64,000 nucleotides of DNA from NCBI RefSeq assembly GCF_008801605.1, contig NZ_VZPJ01000020.1, positions 45,962-109,961 on the forward strand, in the 5' to 3' direction. A program made the position numbers and the translations under genes. A model generated the notes under the pieces. That model saw only the letters and a program-made list of their open reading frames with translations. It was not told the DNA's origin and did no database searches. Positions 25,891-34,848 of the stretch are shown in pieces (position 1 is the first letter of the stretch; every line of letters begins with the position of its first letter). The stretch is from Pseudomonas brassicacearum subsp. brassicacearum. GTDB taxonomy: Bacteria > Pseudomonadota > Gammaproteobacteria > Pseudomonadales > Pseudomonadaceae.

Positions 25891-26430
25891 ATGTATCAAC
25901 AGGGTTTCAGCCTGATCGAACTGCTCATGGGACTGGCAATCGCCGCAATTGTTCTGCCGTGGGCCGGCGCGAGCTACAAAGAGCTGATCGAATCCATCGA
26001 ACGCGAGGACACCGCGCAGTTGCTGATCAACGGCTTGCGCATTGCCCGCAGCGAAGCCATCACGCGTAATCGCAGCGTATTGATACAAGGAATAGACAAC
26101 GATTGGGGCCGGGGTTGGCGGATCATGCTGGACAACAAGGAAAAAACCTTGCTGATGGAACGCCCCGCTAGCGCCCGTGTGGTCGGCAACCAGCCGATGA
26201 GACGCAGGGTGAGGTTCGGCAACCAGGGGGAAGCACTGTACCCCAGCGGCGCATTCCAGGCCGGCAGGCTGCATGTCTGCGCCAAACGCGGGCCGGTCAG
26301 CCACCATCAAGTGATACTGGCGCCCTCCGGCCGCGTCCGCCTGGAAAGCGTCGAGGCCGAGCAGGCGCTGTGCGAGAAAGGACTTAAAGCAAGGAGCGCA
26401 CGCGCAGCTCTTTCGGCATCGAGAACGTGA
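25891..26430 (+). CDS. fimT: FimT-like type IV pseudopilin with GRxR motif
   Basis: A 179-residue GspH/FimT-family protein. The leader MYQQG precedes FSLIELLMGLAIAAIV, with Glu at +5; the leader lacks a basic residue, which is unusual. LLINGLRIARSEAITRN is the family signature. The C-terminal part has Cys130 and Cys161 and the motif GRVR at 147-150, the GRxR pattern reported for FimT proteins that bind DNA during natural transformation. AGGGAGGAG precedes the ATG. It is divergent from fimU, and its last 47 bases overlap the 3' end of ispH on the other strand. Confidence 0.8.
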   Translation: MYQQGFSLIELLMGLAIAAIVLPWAGASYKELIESIEREDTAQLLINGLRIARSEAITRNRSVLIQGIDNDWGRGWRIMLDNKEKTLLMERPASARVVGNQPMRRRVRFGNQGEALYPSGAFQAGRLHVCAKRGPVSHHQVILAPSGRVRLESVEAEQALCEKGLKARSARAALSASRT

Positions 26431-27331
26431 TGTTCTCCTCGCGACCGGCCAGTTCATCGGAGCCCGTTGCACCCCAGGCCTGCAATTGCTGGATCACGCC
26501 GCGCACCAGCACTTCCGGCGCGGAAGCACCGGCGGTGATGCCGATGCGCTCGACGCCGTCGAACCAGCTGCGTTGCATGTCCTCGGCACCGTCGATCAGA
26601 TAGGCCGGGGTGGACATGCGCTCGGCCAGCTCACGCAAGCGGTTGGAGTTGGAGCTGTTGGGACTGCCGACGACCAGGACCACATCGCATTCGTCGGCCA
26701 GTTGCTTGACCGCATCCTGACGGTTCTGGGTGGCGTAGCAGATGTCATCCTTGCGCGGGCCACCGATGGCCGGAAAACGCGAGCGCAGGGCGTCGATCAC
26801 ACGGCTGGTGTCGTCCATGGACAGGGTCGTCTGGGTAACAAAAGCCAGGCTCTCAGGGTTGCGAACCTGCAAGGCCGCCACGTCCTCCTCGTCTTCGACC
26901 AGATAGATCGCTCCGCCGTTGCTGGCATCGTATTGGCCCATGGTGCCTTCGACTTCCGGATGGCCTTCATGACCGATCAGGATGCATTCGCGACCGTCAC
27001 GACTGTAGCGCGCCACTTCGATGTGCACCTTGGTCACCAATGGGCACGTCGCGTCGAAGACCTTCAGGCCACGACCGGCGGCTTCGGTGCGTACTGCCTG
27101 GGAAACCCCGTGGGCGCTGAAGATCACGATGACGTCGTCCGGTACCTGGTCCAGCTCCTCGACGAAAATCGCCCCGCGGCTACGCAGGTCTTCGACGACG
27201 AATTTGTTGTGGACCACTTCGTGGCGCACGTAGATCGGCGGCCCGAAGACTTCCAGGGCGCGGTTGACGATTTCGATCGCCCGGTCCACACCGGCGCAGA
27301 AGCCACGGGGGTTGGCGAGTTTGATTTGCAT
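26384..27331 (-). CDS. ispH: 4-hydroxy-3-methylbut-2-enyl diphosphate reductase IspH
   Basis: A 315-residue iron-sulfur enzyme that makes IPP and DMAPP in the last step of the MEP pathway. The three conserved cysteines are in GFCAGVDRAI (Cys12), FDATCPLVTKVH and DICYATQNRQ; the catalytic Glu is in the EGTMGQY segment, and VVGSPNSSNSNRL binds substrate. It ends the murJ-ribF-ileS-lspA-fkpB-ispH run and is separated from fkpB by a REP doublet. Its 3' end overlaps fimT by 47 bases. Confidence 0.96.
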   Translation of the reverse strand: MQIKLANPRGFCAGVDRAIEIVNRALEVFGPPIYVRHEVVHNKFVVEDLRSRGAIFVEELDQVPDDVIVIFSAHGVSQAVRTEAAGRGLKVFDATCPLVTKVHIEVARYSRDGRECILIGHEGHPEVEGTMGQYDASNGGAIYLVEDEEDVAALQVRNPESLAFVTQTTLSMDDTSRVIDALRSRFPAIGGPRKDDICYATQNRQDAVKQLADECDVVLVVGSPNSSNSNRLRELAERMSTPAYLIDGAEDMQRSWFDGVERIGITAGASAPEVLVRGVIQQLQAWGATGSDELAGREENITFSMPKELRVRSLL

Positions 27332-27412
27332 GCTGTGCCTCGTGTCTTGCGCGCAAGAATTGAATGCTTGCCTGTTAATCGAGCGAAAGGCCCGAAAACA
27401 ATGGAGATCCCA

Positions 27413-27515
27413 TGTGGGAGCGAGCTTGCTCGCGATGGCGATGGCGATGGCGATGGGGCAGTCACCCCTGGACTAAAAGGGTCTGCGCAATCGCGAGCGA
27501 GCTCGCTCCCACAGT
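27413..27515. repeat. REP doublet with a GATGGC hexanucleotide run
   Basis: REP cores at about 27413-27440 (+) and 27488-27515 (-). The first runs directly into four tandem GATGGC units (27434-27457), which look like slippage of the REP tail. Confidence 0.85.
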
Positions 27516-27549
27516 AAATCGAGTGGCAGCAGGAACTGCCTGTAAAACC

Positions 27550-27987
27550 TTAAACCGCCTTCACTTCGAGGATTTCCACTTCGAAGTTCAAGGTCTTGCC
27601 CGCCAGCGGATGGTTGAAATCCACGGTCACCTGGGCGTCGTCGAAAGCCTTCACCACACCCGGCAGCTCGGTATTGGCCGCGTCGTTGAAGATCACCAGC
27701 AGGCCCTCGGACAGCTCCATGTCCTGGAACTGGGAGCGTGGCATGGTCTGCACGTTTTGCGGGTTGGGCTGACCAAAGGCGTTTTCTGGCGGTACGACCA
27801 CGGTGCGCTTGTCGCCGGCCTTGAAGCCGAAGATCGCCGCTTCGAAGCCTGGCAGCAGGTTGCCGTCACCGACCTTGAACACCGCCGGAGCCTTGTCGAA
27901 GGTGCTGTCGACGGTGTCACCGTTTTCCAGGTACAGGGCGAAGTGAAGCTTCACTTCAGTGTTTTGAGCGATACGCTGCTCAGTCAT
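27550..27987 (-). CDS. fkpB: FKBP-type peptidyl-prolyl isomerase FkpB (SlpA)
   Basis: A 145-residue SlyD/FkpB-type isomerase without the His-rich tail of SlyD. The FKBP half-domains are VKLHFALYLENGDTVDSTFD, followed by GDGNLLPGFEAAIFG, and the inserted flap (IF) domain lies between about 75 and 125. It is a cytoplasmic prolyl isomerase and chaperone. Its start overlaps the lspA stop by eight bases; the lspA-fkpB-ispH order is widely conserved in gammaproteobacteria. Confidence 0.94.
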   Translation of the reverse strand: MTEQRIAQNTEVKLHFALYLENGDTVDSTFDKAPAVFKVGDGNLLPGFEAAIFGFKAGDKRTVVVPPENAFGQPNPQNVQTMPRSQFQDMELSEGLLVIFNDAANTELPGVVKAFDDAQVTVDFNHPLAGKTLNFEVEILEVKAV

Positions 27988-28492
27988 GGACGGCTTCTCC
28001 GGTTTTCTTGCTCTTGAACATATCCAGGGCGAGCATCACGGCGCCCACGCTGATGGCGCTGTCGGCAAAGTTGAACGCCGGGAAATACCAGCGGTTCTGC
28101 CAATGCACCAGGATGAAATCGATGACATGGCCCAACGCGATGCGGTCATAGAGGTTACCCAAGGCACCACCGAGCACCAAGGCCAACGCCACGGCCAGCC
28201 AGGTCTCATTGCGCCCCAGGCGCTTGAGCCAGACCACCAGCACGGCGCTGACCACGACGGCGATCAGGGCGAACAGCCAGCGCTGCCAGCCCGAACTGTC
28301 GGCCAGGAAGCTGAATGCCGCCCCAGTGTTGTAGGCCAAGGTCCAGCTGAAGTAGTCGGGAATGATCACGATCTGCTGGTACATGGTCAGCGAGTTCTCG
28401 AAGTAGTACTTGCTGGCCTGGTCGATGACCAGTACCAGCACACTCAACCAGAGCCAGCCCAGCCGCCCGAAGCGGCCCGCCGCGTTAGGCAT
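27980..28492 (-). CDS. lspA: Lipoprotein signal peptidase LspA
   Basis: A 170-residue inner-membrane aspartyl protease with four membrane helices that cleaves the signal peptide of diacylglyceryl prolipoproteins such as BamD. The two catalytic aspartates are in GNLYDRIALG and FNFADSAIS; VIDQASKYY near residue 25 is the N-terminal family motif. The ATG at 28492 overlaps the end of ileS by eight bases. Confidence 0.96.
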   Translation of the reverse strand: MPNAAGRFGRLGWLWLSVLVLVIDQASKYYFENSLTMYQQIVIIPDYFSWTLAYNTGAAFSFLADSSGWQRWLFALIAVVVSAVLVVWLKRLGRNETWLAVALALVLGGALGNLYDRIALGHVIDFILVHWQNRWYFPAFNFADSAISVGAVMLALDMFKSKKTGEAVHD

Positions 28493-31316
28493 AATGACGA
28501 ACCTCACCGGTGCCGCTGATGTTGTCGACGCAACGACCGCAGATTTCCGGATGCTCCGGGTTCACGCCGACGTCTTCGCGGCAGTGCCAGCAACGGGCGC
28601 ACTTGGTGTGGTTCGACTTGACGATCTTCAGCTTCAGGCCGCTGACTTCAGTGGTCACCGCATCGGCCGGCGCCTGCACGAAAGGCGCGACGCTGGCGGT
28701 GGAGGTGATCAGCACGAAGCGCAGTTCGTTGCCCAGCTTGGCCAGGTCGGCGTCCAGTGTGTCTTCGGCATAGAGGGTCACTTCGGCCTGCAGGTTGCCA
28801 CCGACGGCCTTGGCCGCGCGCTGGATCTCCATTTCCTTGTTGACCGCCGCCTTGACCGCCATCACGCGATCCCAATACGCACGGTCCAGCTCGAAGCCTT
28901 GCGGCAGTTCGGTCAGGCCTTCGTACCAGGTGTTGAGCATCACCGATTCGTTACGCTCGCCCGGCAGGTACTGCCACAGCTCGTCAGCGGTGAACGCCAG
29001 GATCGGTGCGATCCAGCGCACCAGCGCCTCACTGATGTGGAACAGCGCGGTCTGGCACGAACGACGGGCCTTGCTGTTGGCGCCGGTGGTGTACTGGCGG
29101 TCCTTGATGATGTCGAGGTAGAAACCACCAAGCTCCTGCACGCAGAAGTTGTGGATCTTGGAGTAGACGTTCCAGAAGCGGTATTCGCCGTAGTGCTCCT
29201 GCAATTCGCGTTGCAGCAACAGGGTACGGTCTACGGCCCAACGGTCCAGCGCGAGCATTTCTTCGGCCGGCAGCAGGTCGGTGGCCGGGTTGAAACCGGT
29301 CAGGTTGGAAAGCAGGAAGCGCGCGGTGTTACGGATCCGCCGGTAGGCGTCCGCGCTGCGCTGCAGGATCTGCTCGGAAACGGCCATCTCGCCGGAATAG
29401 TCGGTGGACGCAACCCACAGGCGCATGATGTCGGCGCCCAAGGTGTCGTTGACCTTCTGCGGCGCGATCACGTTGCCCAACGACTTGGACATCTTGCGAC
29501 CGGACTCGTCGACCGTGAAGCCGTGGGTCAGCAACTCGCGGTACGGCGCGTGATTGTCGATGGCGCAACCGGTCAGCAGCGACGAGTGGAACCAGCCACG
29601 GTGCTGGTCCGAGCCTTCCAGGTACAGGTCGGCACGCGGGCCGGTCTCGTGGCCCATCGGGTGCGAACCGCGCAGCACGTGCCAATGGGTGGTGCCGGAG
29701 TCGAACCAGACGTCCAGAGTGTCGCTGATCTTGTCGTACAGTGGCGCTTCGTCGCCCAGCAGCTCGGCGGCATCCATCTTGAACCAGGCTTCGATGCCTT
29801 CGGACTCGACGCGCTTGGCAACTTCTTCCATCAGTTCGACGGTGCGCGGGTGCAACTCGCCGCTTTCCTTGTTCAGGAAGAACGGGATCGGCACGCCCCA
29901 GTTGCGCTGGCGGGAGATGCACCAGTCCGGACGGTTGGCGATCATCGAGTGCAGGCGCGCCTGGCCCCAGGCCGGCACGAACTGGGTTTCTTCGATGGCC
30001 TTGAGCGAACGCTGGCGCAGGGTGTCACCGCTGGTGGGCTGCTTGTCCATGCCGATGAACCACTGCGCAGTGGCGCGGTAGATCAGCGGGGTCTTGTGGC
30101 GCCAGCAGTGCATGTAGCTGTGTTCGATGACGGTGGTGTGCAGCAGCGCGCCGACTTCAGTCAGTTTTTCAACGATGGCCGGGTTGGCTTTCCAGATGAA
30201 CTGGCCGCCAAAGAACTCCAGCGACGGTGCGTACACGCCATTGCTCTGCACCGGGTTGAGGATGTCGTCGTTGACCATGCCGTATTTCTTGCAGGTCACG
30301 AAGTCGTCGACGCCATAGGCCGGCGCGGAGTGAACCACGCCAGTGCCTGCGCCCAGTTCCACGTAGTCGGCCAGGTATACCGGCGACAGGCGGTCATAGA
30401 ACGGATGACGGAAATTGATCAGCTCCAGCGCCGAACCTGGCGCGGTGGCGACCACCGAACCTTCGAGGTTGTAGCGGGCCAGGCAGGATTCGACCAGTTC
30501 TTCGGCCAGCACCAGCAGCTTGTCGCCGACGTCGACCAGGGCGTAGTTGAATTCCGGGTGGACGTTCAGCGCCTGGTTGGCCGGGATGGTCCACGGGGTG
30601 GTGGTCCAGATCACGATCGAGGCCGGCTTGGCCAGCTTGCCCAGGCCGAAAGCCGCGGCGAGCTTGTCTTCATCGGCGATCGGGAACGCGACGTCGATGG
30701 TCGAGGACTTCTTGTTCTCGTACTCGACTTCCGCCTCGGCCAGGGCCGAACCGCAATCGAAACACCAGTTCACTGGCTTGAGGCCCTTGAACACGAAGCC
30801 GCCCTCGACGATTTTCGCCAGGGCACGGATTTCGCCGGCTTCGTTCTTGAAGTCCATGGTCTTGTACGGGTTGGCGAAGTCGCCCAGCACGCCCAGGCGG
30901 ATGAATTCAGACTTCTGCCCTTCGATCTGCTCGGTGGCGTAGGCACGGCACAGTTCGCGAGTCTTGTCCGCGCCCAGGTTCTTGCCGTGGGTCACTTCGA
31001 CCTTGTGTTCGATCGGCAGGCCGTGGCAGTCCCAGCCCGGGACATACGGCGCATCAAAACCCGACAGGGTCTTGGAGCGGATGATCATGTCCTTGAGAAT
31101 CTTGTTCAGCGCGTGACCGATGTGGATAGTGCCGTTGGCGTACGGAGGGCCGTCGTGCAGGACGAACTTCGGACGATCCTTGCCAATTTCGCGCAACTTT
31201 CCGTACAGGCCAATGCTGTCCCAACGCTGCAGAATCTGTGGTTCGCGCTGAGGCAGGCCGGCCTTCATTGGGAAGGCGGTGTCCGGAAGGTTTAGCGTGG
31301 CTTTATAGTCGGTCAT
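28485..31316 (-). CDS. ileS: Isoleucyl-tRNA synthetase
   Basis: A 943-residue class I synthetase. The HIGH motif is in GTIHIGHALNK near residue 65 and the KMSKS loop in GRKMSKSLGN near 605. The CP1 editing domain lies between, with TTPWTIPANQALN. The C terminus has the zinc-binding cysteines CARCWHCREDVG and CGRCVDN of the bacterial type. It charges tRNA-Ile and hydrolyses Val-tRNA-Ile. It sits 13 bases downstream of ribF. Confidence 0.97.
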   Translation of the reverse strand: MTDYKATLNLPDTAFPMKAGLPQREPQILQRWDSIGLYGKLREIGKDRPKFVLHDGPPYANGTIHIGHALNKILKDMIIRSKTLSGFDAPYVPGWDCHGLPIEHKVEVTHGKNLGADKTRELCRAYATEQIEGQKSEFIRLGVLGDFANPYKTMDFKNEAGEIRALAKIVEGGFVFKGLKPVNWCFDCGSALAEAEVEYENKKSSTIDVAFPIADEDKLAAAFGLGKLAKPASIVIWTTTPWTIPANQALNVHPEFNYALVDVGDKLLVLAEELVESCLARYNLEGSVVATAPGSALELINFRHPFYDRLSPVYLADYVELGAGTGVVHSAPAYGVDDFVTCKKYGMVNDDILNPVQSNGVYAPSLEFFGGQFIWKANPAIVEKLTEVGALLHTTVIEHSYMHCWRHKTPLIYRATAQWFIGMDKQPTSGDTLRQRSLKAIEETQFVPAWGQARLHSMIANRPDWCISRQRNWGVPIPFFLNKESGELHPRTVELMEEVAKRVESEGIEAWFKMDAAELLGDEAPLYDKISDTLDVWFDSGTTHWHVLRGSHPMGHETGPRADLYLEGSDQHRGWFHSSLLTGCAIDNHAPYRELLTHGFTVDESGRKMSKSLGNVIAPQKVNDTLGADIMRLWVASTDYSGEMAVSEQILQRSADAYRRIRNTARFLLSNLTGFNPATDLLPAEEMLALDRWAVDRTLLLQRELQEHYGEYRFWNVYSKIHNFCVQELGGFYLDIIKDRQYTTGANSKARRSCQTALFHISEALVRWIAPILAFTADELWQYLPGERNESVMLNTWYEGLTELPQGFELDRAYWDRVMAVKAAVNKEMEIQRAAKAVGGNLQAEVTLYAEDTLDADLAKLGNELRFVLITSTASVAPFVQAPADAVTTEVSGLKLKIVKSNHTKCARCWHCREDVGVNPEHPEICGRCVDNISGTGEVRHYA

Positions 31317-31329
31317 TTAAGGCTCTTCA

Positions 31330-32268
31330 TTAGCGATTGGCGCTGGTTGCGACAAGGGCACGGGCGGCGGCGATATCTGCATGGATCGCCGTCTTGAGCG
31401 CCTCCAGAGAGGCAAAACGCTGCTCTTCACGCAGCTTATGGTGGAAAACCACCGTCAAACGCCGGTCATACAGATCGCCGGCAAAATCCAGAACATGTAC
31501 TTCAAGGTGAGCCTTGCCATCGCCCTGGACCGTGGGTCGCACACCGATGTTGGCAACGCCGGGCCAGGTCTTGCCGTCGATCTCGACACTCACCAGGAAT
31601 ACCCCGGTGAGCGGTACACGCCGACGCTTGAGTTGCACGTTGGCCGTCGGCGTGCCCAATTGGCGCGCCAGTTTCTGCCCATGCAGGATCCGCCCGGCAA
31701 TCCGGTACGGCCGGCCAAGCAAGCGCTCAGCCAATTCAAAGTCGGCAGCCGCCAGGGCATTGCGGACCTGGGTGCTGCTGACGCGCAAGCCATCGATCTC
31801 GACAGTCTGCGCCGCTTCGACGGTGAAACCCTGGGCGATACCGGCCTGTTGCAGGTAGTTGAAATCGCCTACCCGGTCGCAACCGAAGCGAAAATCGTCG
31901 CCCACTTCCAGATGCTTCACGCCCAGACCGTCCACCAGGATGGTCTCGACGAAGGCAGCAGCGCTGAGCTTGCTCAGGCGCCGATTGAAGGCCAGGCACA
32001 GGACCCGGTCGATGCCTTCGGCGGCCAGCAATTGCAGCTTGTCGCGCAACCGGGCCAGACGGGCCGGGGCAGTGGCCGGGTCGAAACATTCCCGCGGCTG
32101 CGGCTCGAAAATCACTACGCAGCTCGGCACGCCCAATTCCAGCGCGCGCTCGCGCAGCCGCGCCAGGATAGCCTGGTGGCCACGGTGAACACCGTCAAAG
32201 TTGCCAATAGTGGCGACACAGCCCCGATGTTGGGGGCGCAGGTTGTGGAGGCCTCGAACCAGCTGCAT
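31330..32268 (-). CDS. ribF: Bifunctional riboflavin kinase / FAD synthetase RibF
   Basis: A 312-residue enzyme that makes FMN and FAD. The N-terminal adenylyltransferase domain has ATIGNFDGVHRGHQAIL near residue 17 and the DGLRVSSTQVRNALA motif; the C-terminal kinase domain has GTPTANVQLKRRR and GVANIGVRPT. I start at MQLVRGLHNLRP (32268), with AAGAAG upstream; the frame remains open further upstream without coding features. Confidence 0.95.
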   Translation of the reverse strand: MQLVRGLHNLRPQHRGCVATIGNFDGVHRGHQAILARLRERALELGVPSCVVIFEPQPRECFDPATAPARLARLRDKLQLLAAEGIDRVLCLAFNRRLSKLSAAAFVETILVDGLGVKHLEVGDDFRFGCDRVGDFNYLQQAGIAQGFTVEAAQTVEIDGLRVSSTQVRNALAAADFELAERLLGRPYRIAGRILHGQKLARQLGTPTANVQLKRRRVPLTGVFLVSVEIDGKTWPGVANIGVRPTVQGDGKAHLEVHVLDFAGDLYDRRLTVVFHHKLREEQRFASLEALKTAIHADIAAARALVATSANR

Positions 32269-32397
32269 AACGCGCTTCTTGCTCATAAAGTGGCCGATTA
32301 TAACCACACCCGGCGGCCGACGACAGGCAACACCGCACCCCAAAGTGATCGAACCGACAAAACCACTGCCCACTCCGGGATTATCGAGGGCTTGCCC

Positions 32398-33936
32398 TCA
32401 GCTCAAGGCCTTGCGATTGAAGTCACGCAGACGGAACCCCATCAGCAGCAACATGCCGAAATACGCCACCACGCCGGCAACCACCAGCGCACCCAGGCGC
32501 AGGAAACGCTCGAGCATCTGCCCTTCGCCCCAGGCCGGCATGAAATGCATCGCCCCCAGCAAAACCGCCGACATCACCGCCACGGCCACCAGCAGCTTGA
32601 GACCGAACTTGCCCCAACCCGGCTGCGGTTGATACATCTTCTGCTTGCGCAACTGATAAAACAGCAGCCCGGCGTTGAGGCACGCGCCGGCACTGATCGC
32701 CAGGGCCAGGCCGGCGTGGGCCAGCGGGCCGATGAGCAACAGGTTGAACAACTGCGTCATTACCAGGGTGAAAATGGCGATTTTCACCGGCGTGCGAATG
32801 TTCTGCTGGGCATAGAACCCCGGCGCCAGCACCTTGATCACGATGATCCCGAGCAGGCCCACCGAGTAAGCGATCAGCGCACGCTGGGTCATCAAGGCGT
32901 CGAAGGCATTGAACTGGCCGTATTGGAACAGCGAAACCGTCAGCGGCTCAGCCAGGATTCCCAGGGCCAGGGAACAGGGCAAGACCAGCACGAAACACAG
33001 GCGCAGGCCCCAGTCGAGGATGCGCGAATACTCCTGGCGGTCCTGACTGGCGTAGGTCTTGGCCAGGGTTGGCAGCAGGATCGTGCCCAGGGCCACACCC
33101 AGCACGCCGGACGGCAGCTCCATCAAGCGGTCGGCGTAATACATCCACGACACCGAGCCAGCCACCAGGAACGAGGCAAAGATGGTGTTGATGATCAGGG
33201 AAATCTGGCTCACCGACACCCCGAGGATCGCCGGCAACATCTGCTTCATCACCCGCCACACGCCGCTGTCGCGCAGGTTCAGCCGTGGCAGGACCAACAT
33301 GCCGATCTTTTTCAGGTGCGGCAGTTGATAGAGCAATTGCGCCAGCCCCCCCACCAGCACCGCCCAACCCAGGGCCATCACCGGCGGATTGAAATACGGC
33401 GTCAGGAACACCGCGAACACGATCATGCTGACGTTGAGCAGGGTCGGTACAAAAGCCGGTACGGAAAAGCGGTTCCAGGTATTGAGGATCGCCCCGGCCA
33501 GGGACGACAGGGAAATCAGCAATATATAAGGAAAGGTCACCCGCAGCAGGTCCGAGGTGAGCTGGAATTTTTCTGGCGTATCGGTGAAACCCGGGGCCGT
33601 GGCCCAGATCACCCATGGCGCGGCGAGCATGCCGGCCGCCGTGACCAGCGCCAGCACCAACGTCAGCAGGCCAGTGACGTAGGCAATGAACGTGCGGGTC
33701 GCTTCGTCGCCCTTCTGGCTCTTATATTCCGCCAGGATCGGCACGAAGGCCTGGGAGAACGCCCCTTCGGCGAAGATCCGCCGCAGCAGGTTGGGCAACT
33801 TGAAGGCGATGAAGAAGGCGTCGGTGGCCATCCCGGCGCCGAATATCCGTGCGATCAACGTATCGCGAACGAACCCCAGGACGCGGGAAAGCATCGTGAT
33901 AGAGCTGACGGCGGCCAACGATTTGAGCAGATTCAT
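32398..33936 (-). CDS. murJ: Lipid II flippase MurJ
   Basis: A 512-residue polytopic membrane protein of the MOP exporter superfamily with about 14 membrane helices, which flips lipid II for peptidoglycan synthesis. Typical motifs are SITMLSRVLGFVRDTLIARIFG at the N terminus, DAFFIAFKLPNLLRRIFAEG and AFVPILAEYK. It is upstream of ribF on the same strand with a 129-base gap, and divergent from rpsT. Confidence 0.96.
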   Translation of the reverse strand: MNLLKSLAAVSSITMLSRVLGFVRDTLIARIFGAGMATDAFFIAFKLPNLLRRIFAEGAFSQAFVPILAEYKSQKGDEATRTFIAYVTGLLTLVLALVTAAGMLAAPWVIWATAPGFTDTPEKFQLTSDLLRVTFPYILLISLSSLAGAILNTWNRFSVPAFVPTLLNVSMIVFAVFLTPYFNPPVMALGWAVLVGGLAQLLYQLPHLKKIGMLVLPRLNLRDSGVWRVMKQMLPAILGVSVSQISLIINTIFASFLVAGSVSWMYYADRLMELPSGVLGVALGTILLPTLAKTYASQDRQEYSRILDWGLRLCFVLVLPCSLALGILAEPLTVSLFQYGQFNAFDALMTQRALIAYSVGLLGIIVIKVLAPGFYAQQNIRTPVKIAIFTLVMTQLFNLLLIGPLAHAGLALAISAGACLNAGLLFYQLRKQKMYQPQPGWGKFGLKLLVAVAVMSAVLLGAMHFMPAWGEGQMLERFLRLGALVVAGVVAYFGMLLLMGFRLRDFNRKALS

Positions 33937-34108
33937 GAAAAGAGTTTTTGCCTGTCGATAAACAGCAGGCGAACAACGCGCCCACTTGTGCGATACTCCG
34001 CGCCGCTAAACAGTGCAGAGCCAAAGCCCGCGAGTTTACAGGTCGCACGCCGGAAAGAAATCCTTCGGTGCGCAGCACCTGCCATTCAGCGGAACGCGTC
34101 ACCCGCCC

Positions 34109-34137
34109 TTGACAAGACTTCAACTCATCGGCATGAT
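34109..34137 (+). promoter_or_regulatory. Sigma-70 promoter of rpsT
   Basis: A perfect TTGACA, a 17-base spacer and CATGAT lie upstream of the rpsT GTG, with the transcription start expected near 34144. Confidence 0.6.
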
Positions 34138-34190
34138 TCGCGGCCTATTTTGTTTGCTATTTCCCAAAAAGTCTTTCGAGGAGCTCGACG

Positions 34191-34469
34191 GTGGCCAACA
34201 CACCTTCCGCCAAAAAACGTGCAAAACAGGCTGAGAAGCGTCGCAGCCACAACGCCAGCCTGCGTTCCATGGTCCGTACCTACATCAAGAACGTAGTTAA
34301 GGCCATCGACGCAAAAGACGCTGAAAAAGCTCAAGCTGCTTACGTTCTGGCTGTGCCAGTTATCGACCGCATGGCCGATAAAGGCATCATCCACAAGAAC
34401 AAGGCTGCTCGCCATAAGAGCCGTTTGAATGGCCACGTAAAGGCCCTGAACGTTGCCGCTGCTGCCTAA
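34191..34469 (+). CDS. rpsT: 30S ribosomal protein S20
   Basis: A 92-residue basic protein starting ANTPSAKKRAKQAEKRRSHN, the classic S20 helical bundle that binds the 5' domain of 16S rRNA. It starts with GTG after GAGGAGCTCGACG; a non-ATG start is common for rpsT, whose synthesis is autoregulated at translation. It is a single-gene unit between a promoter and a strong terminator. Confidence 0.97.
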   Translation: MANTPSAKKRAKQAEKRRSHNASLRSMVRTYIKNVVKAIDAKDAEKAQAAYVLAVPVIDRMADKGIIHKNKAARHKSRLNGHVKALNVAAAA

Positions 34470-34483
34470 GCGACGCGCTCGTT

Positions 34484-34512
34484 AAAAAACCGACCTCAGG
34501 GTCGGTTTTTTA
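34484..34512 (+). terminator. Terminator of rpsT
   Basis: AAAAAACCGACCTCAGGGTC closes with GGTTTTTT to give a nine-base-pair stem with flanking A and T runs, so it can work in both directions. Confidence 0.93.
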
Positions 34513-34579
34513 TTGCCTGCGATTTACCCCCCCTTGCGGGAGCAGTGGATCAGCTTGCCTTAATACTGAATGCGCCACC

Positions 34580-34812
34580 ACATCGCGAGCAAGCTCGCTC
34601 CCACATTGATTCCGAAGAGCTCACACAAATCGCACCCACCACAAATCCCTGTGGGAGCCGAGCTTGCTCGCGATGGCGGAGAGTCAGCTTGCATCCATGC
34701 TGGATGTGCCACCGCTATCGCGAGCAAGCTCGGCTCCCACATTGGCTCTCGGGCGCTGCATATCCACTGCTCACCACAGATCCCTTGTGGGAGCGAGCCT
34801 GCTCGCGATGGT
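34580..34812. repeat. REP cluster (four cores, alternating)
   Basis: REP cores at about 34580-34606 (-), 34649-34680 (+), 34711-34741 (-) and 34785-34812 (+). The two inner ones carry an extra base (GAGCCGAGCTTG), an insertion shared by both partners of the pair. They fill the 379-base gap between rpsT and the next gene; nothing else is seen there. Confidence 0.88.
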
Positions 34813-34848
34813 GTCAGTGAAAACAGATATCTCCACTAAAGCCCTGCA

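Noticed and set aside
28410..31295. A 961-codon open frame on the plus strand opposite ileS
   Set aside because: The minus strand encodes complete IleS with HIGH and KMSKS motifs; the plus frame has only biased composition.
31381..34296. A 971-codon open frame on the plus strand opposite ribF and murJ
   Set aside because: It runs through two genes and the intergenic gap, is extremely rich in Gln, His and Arg, and shows no domain.
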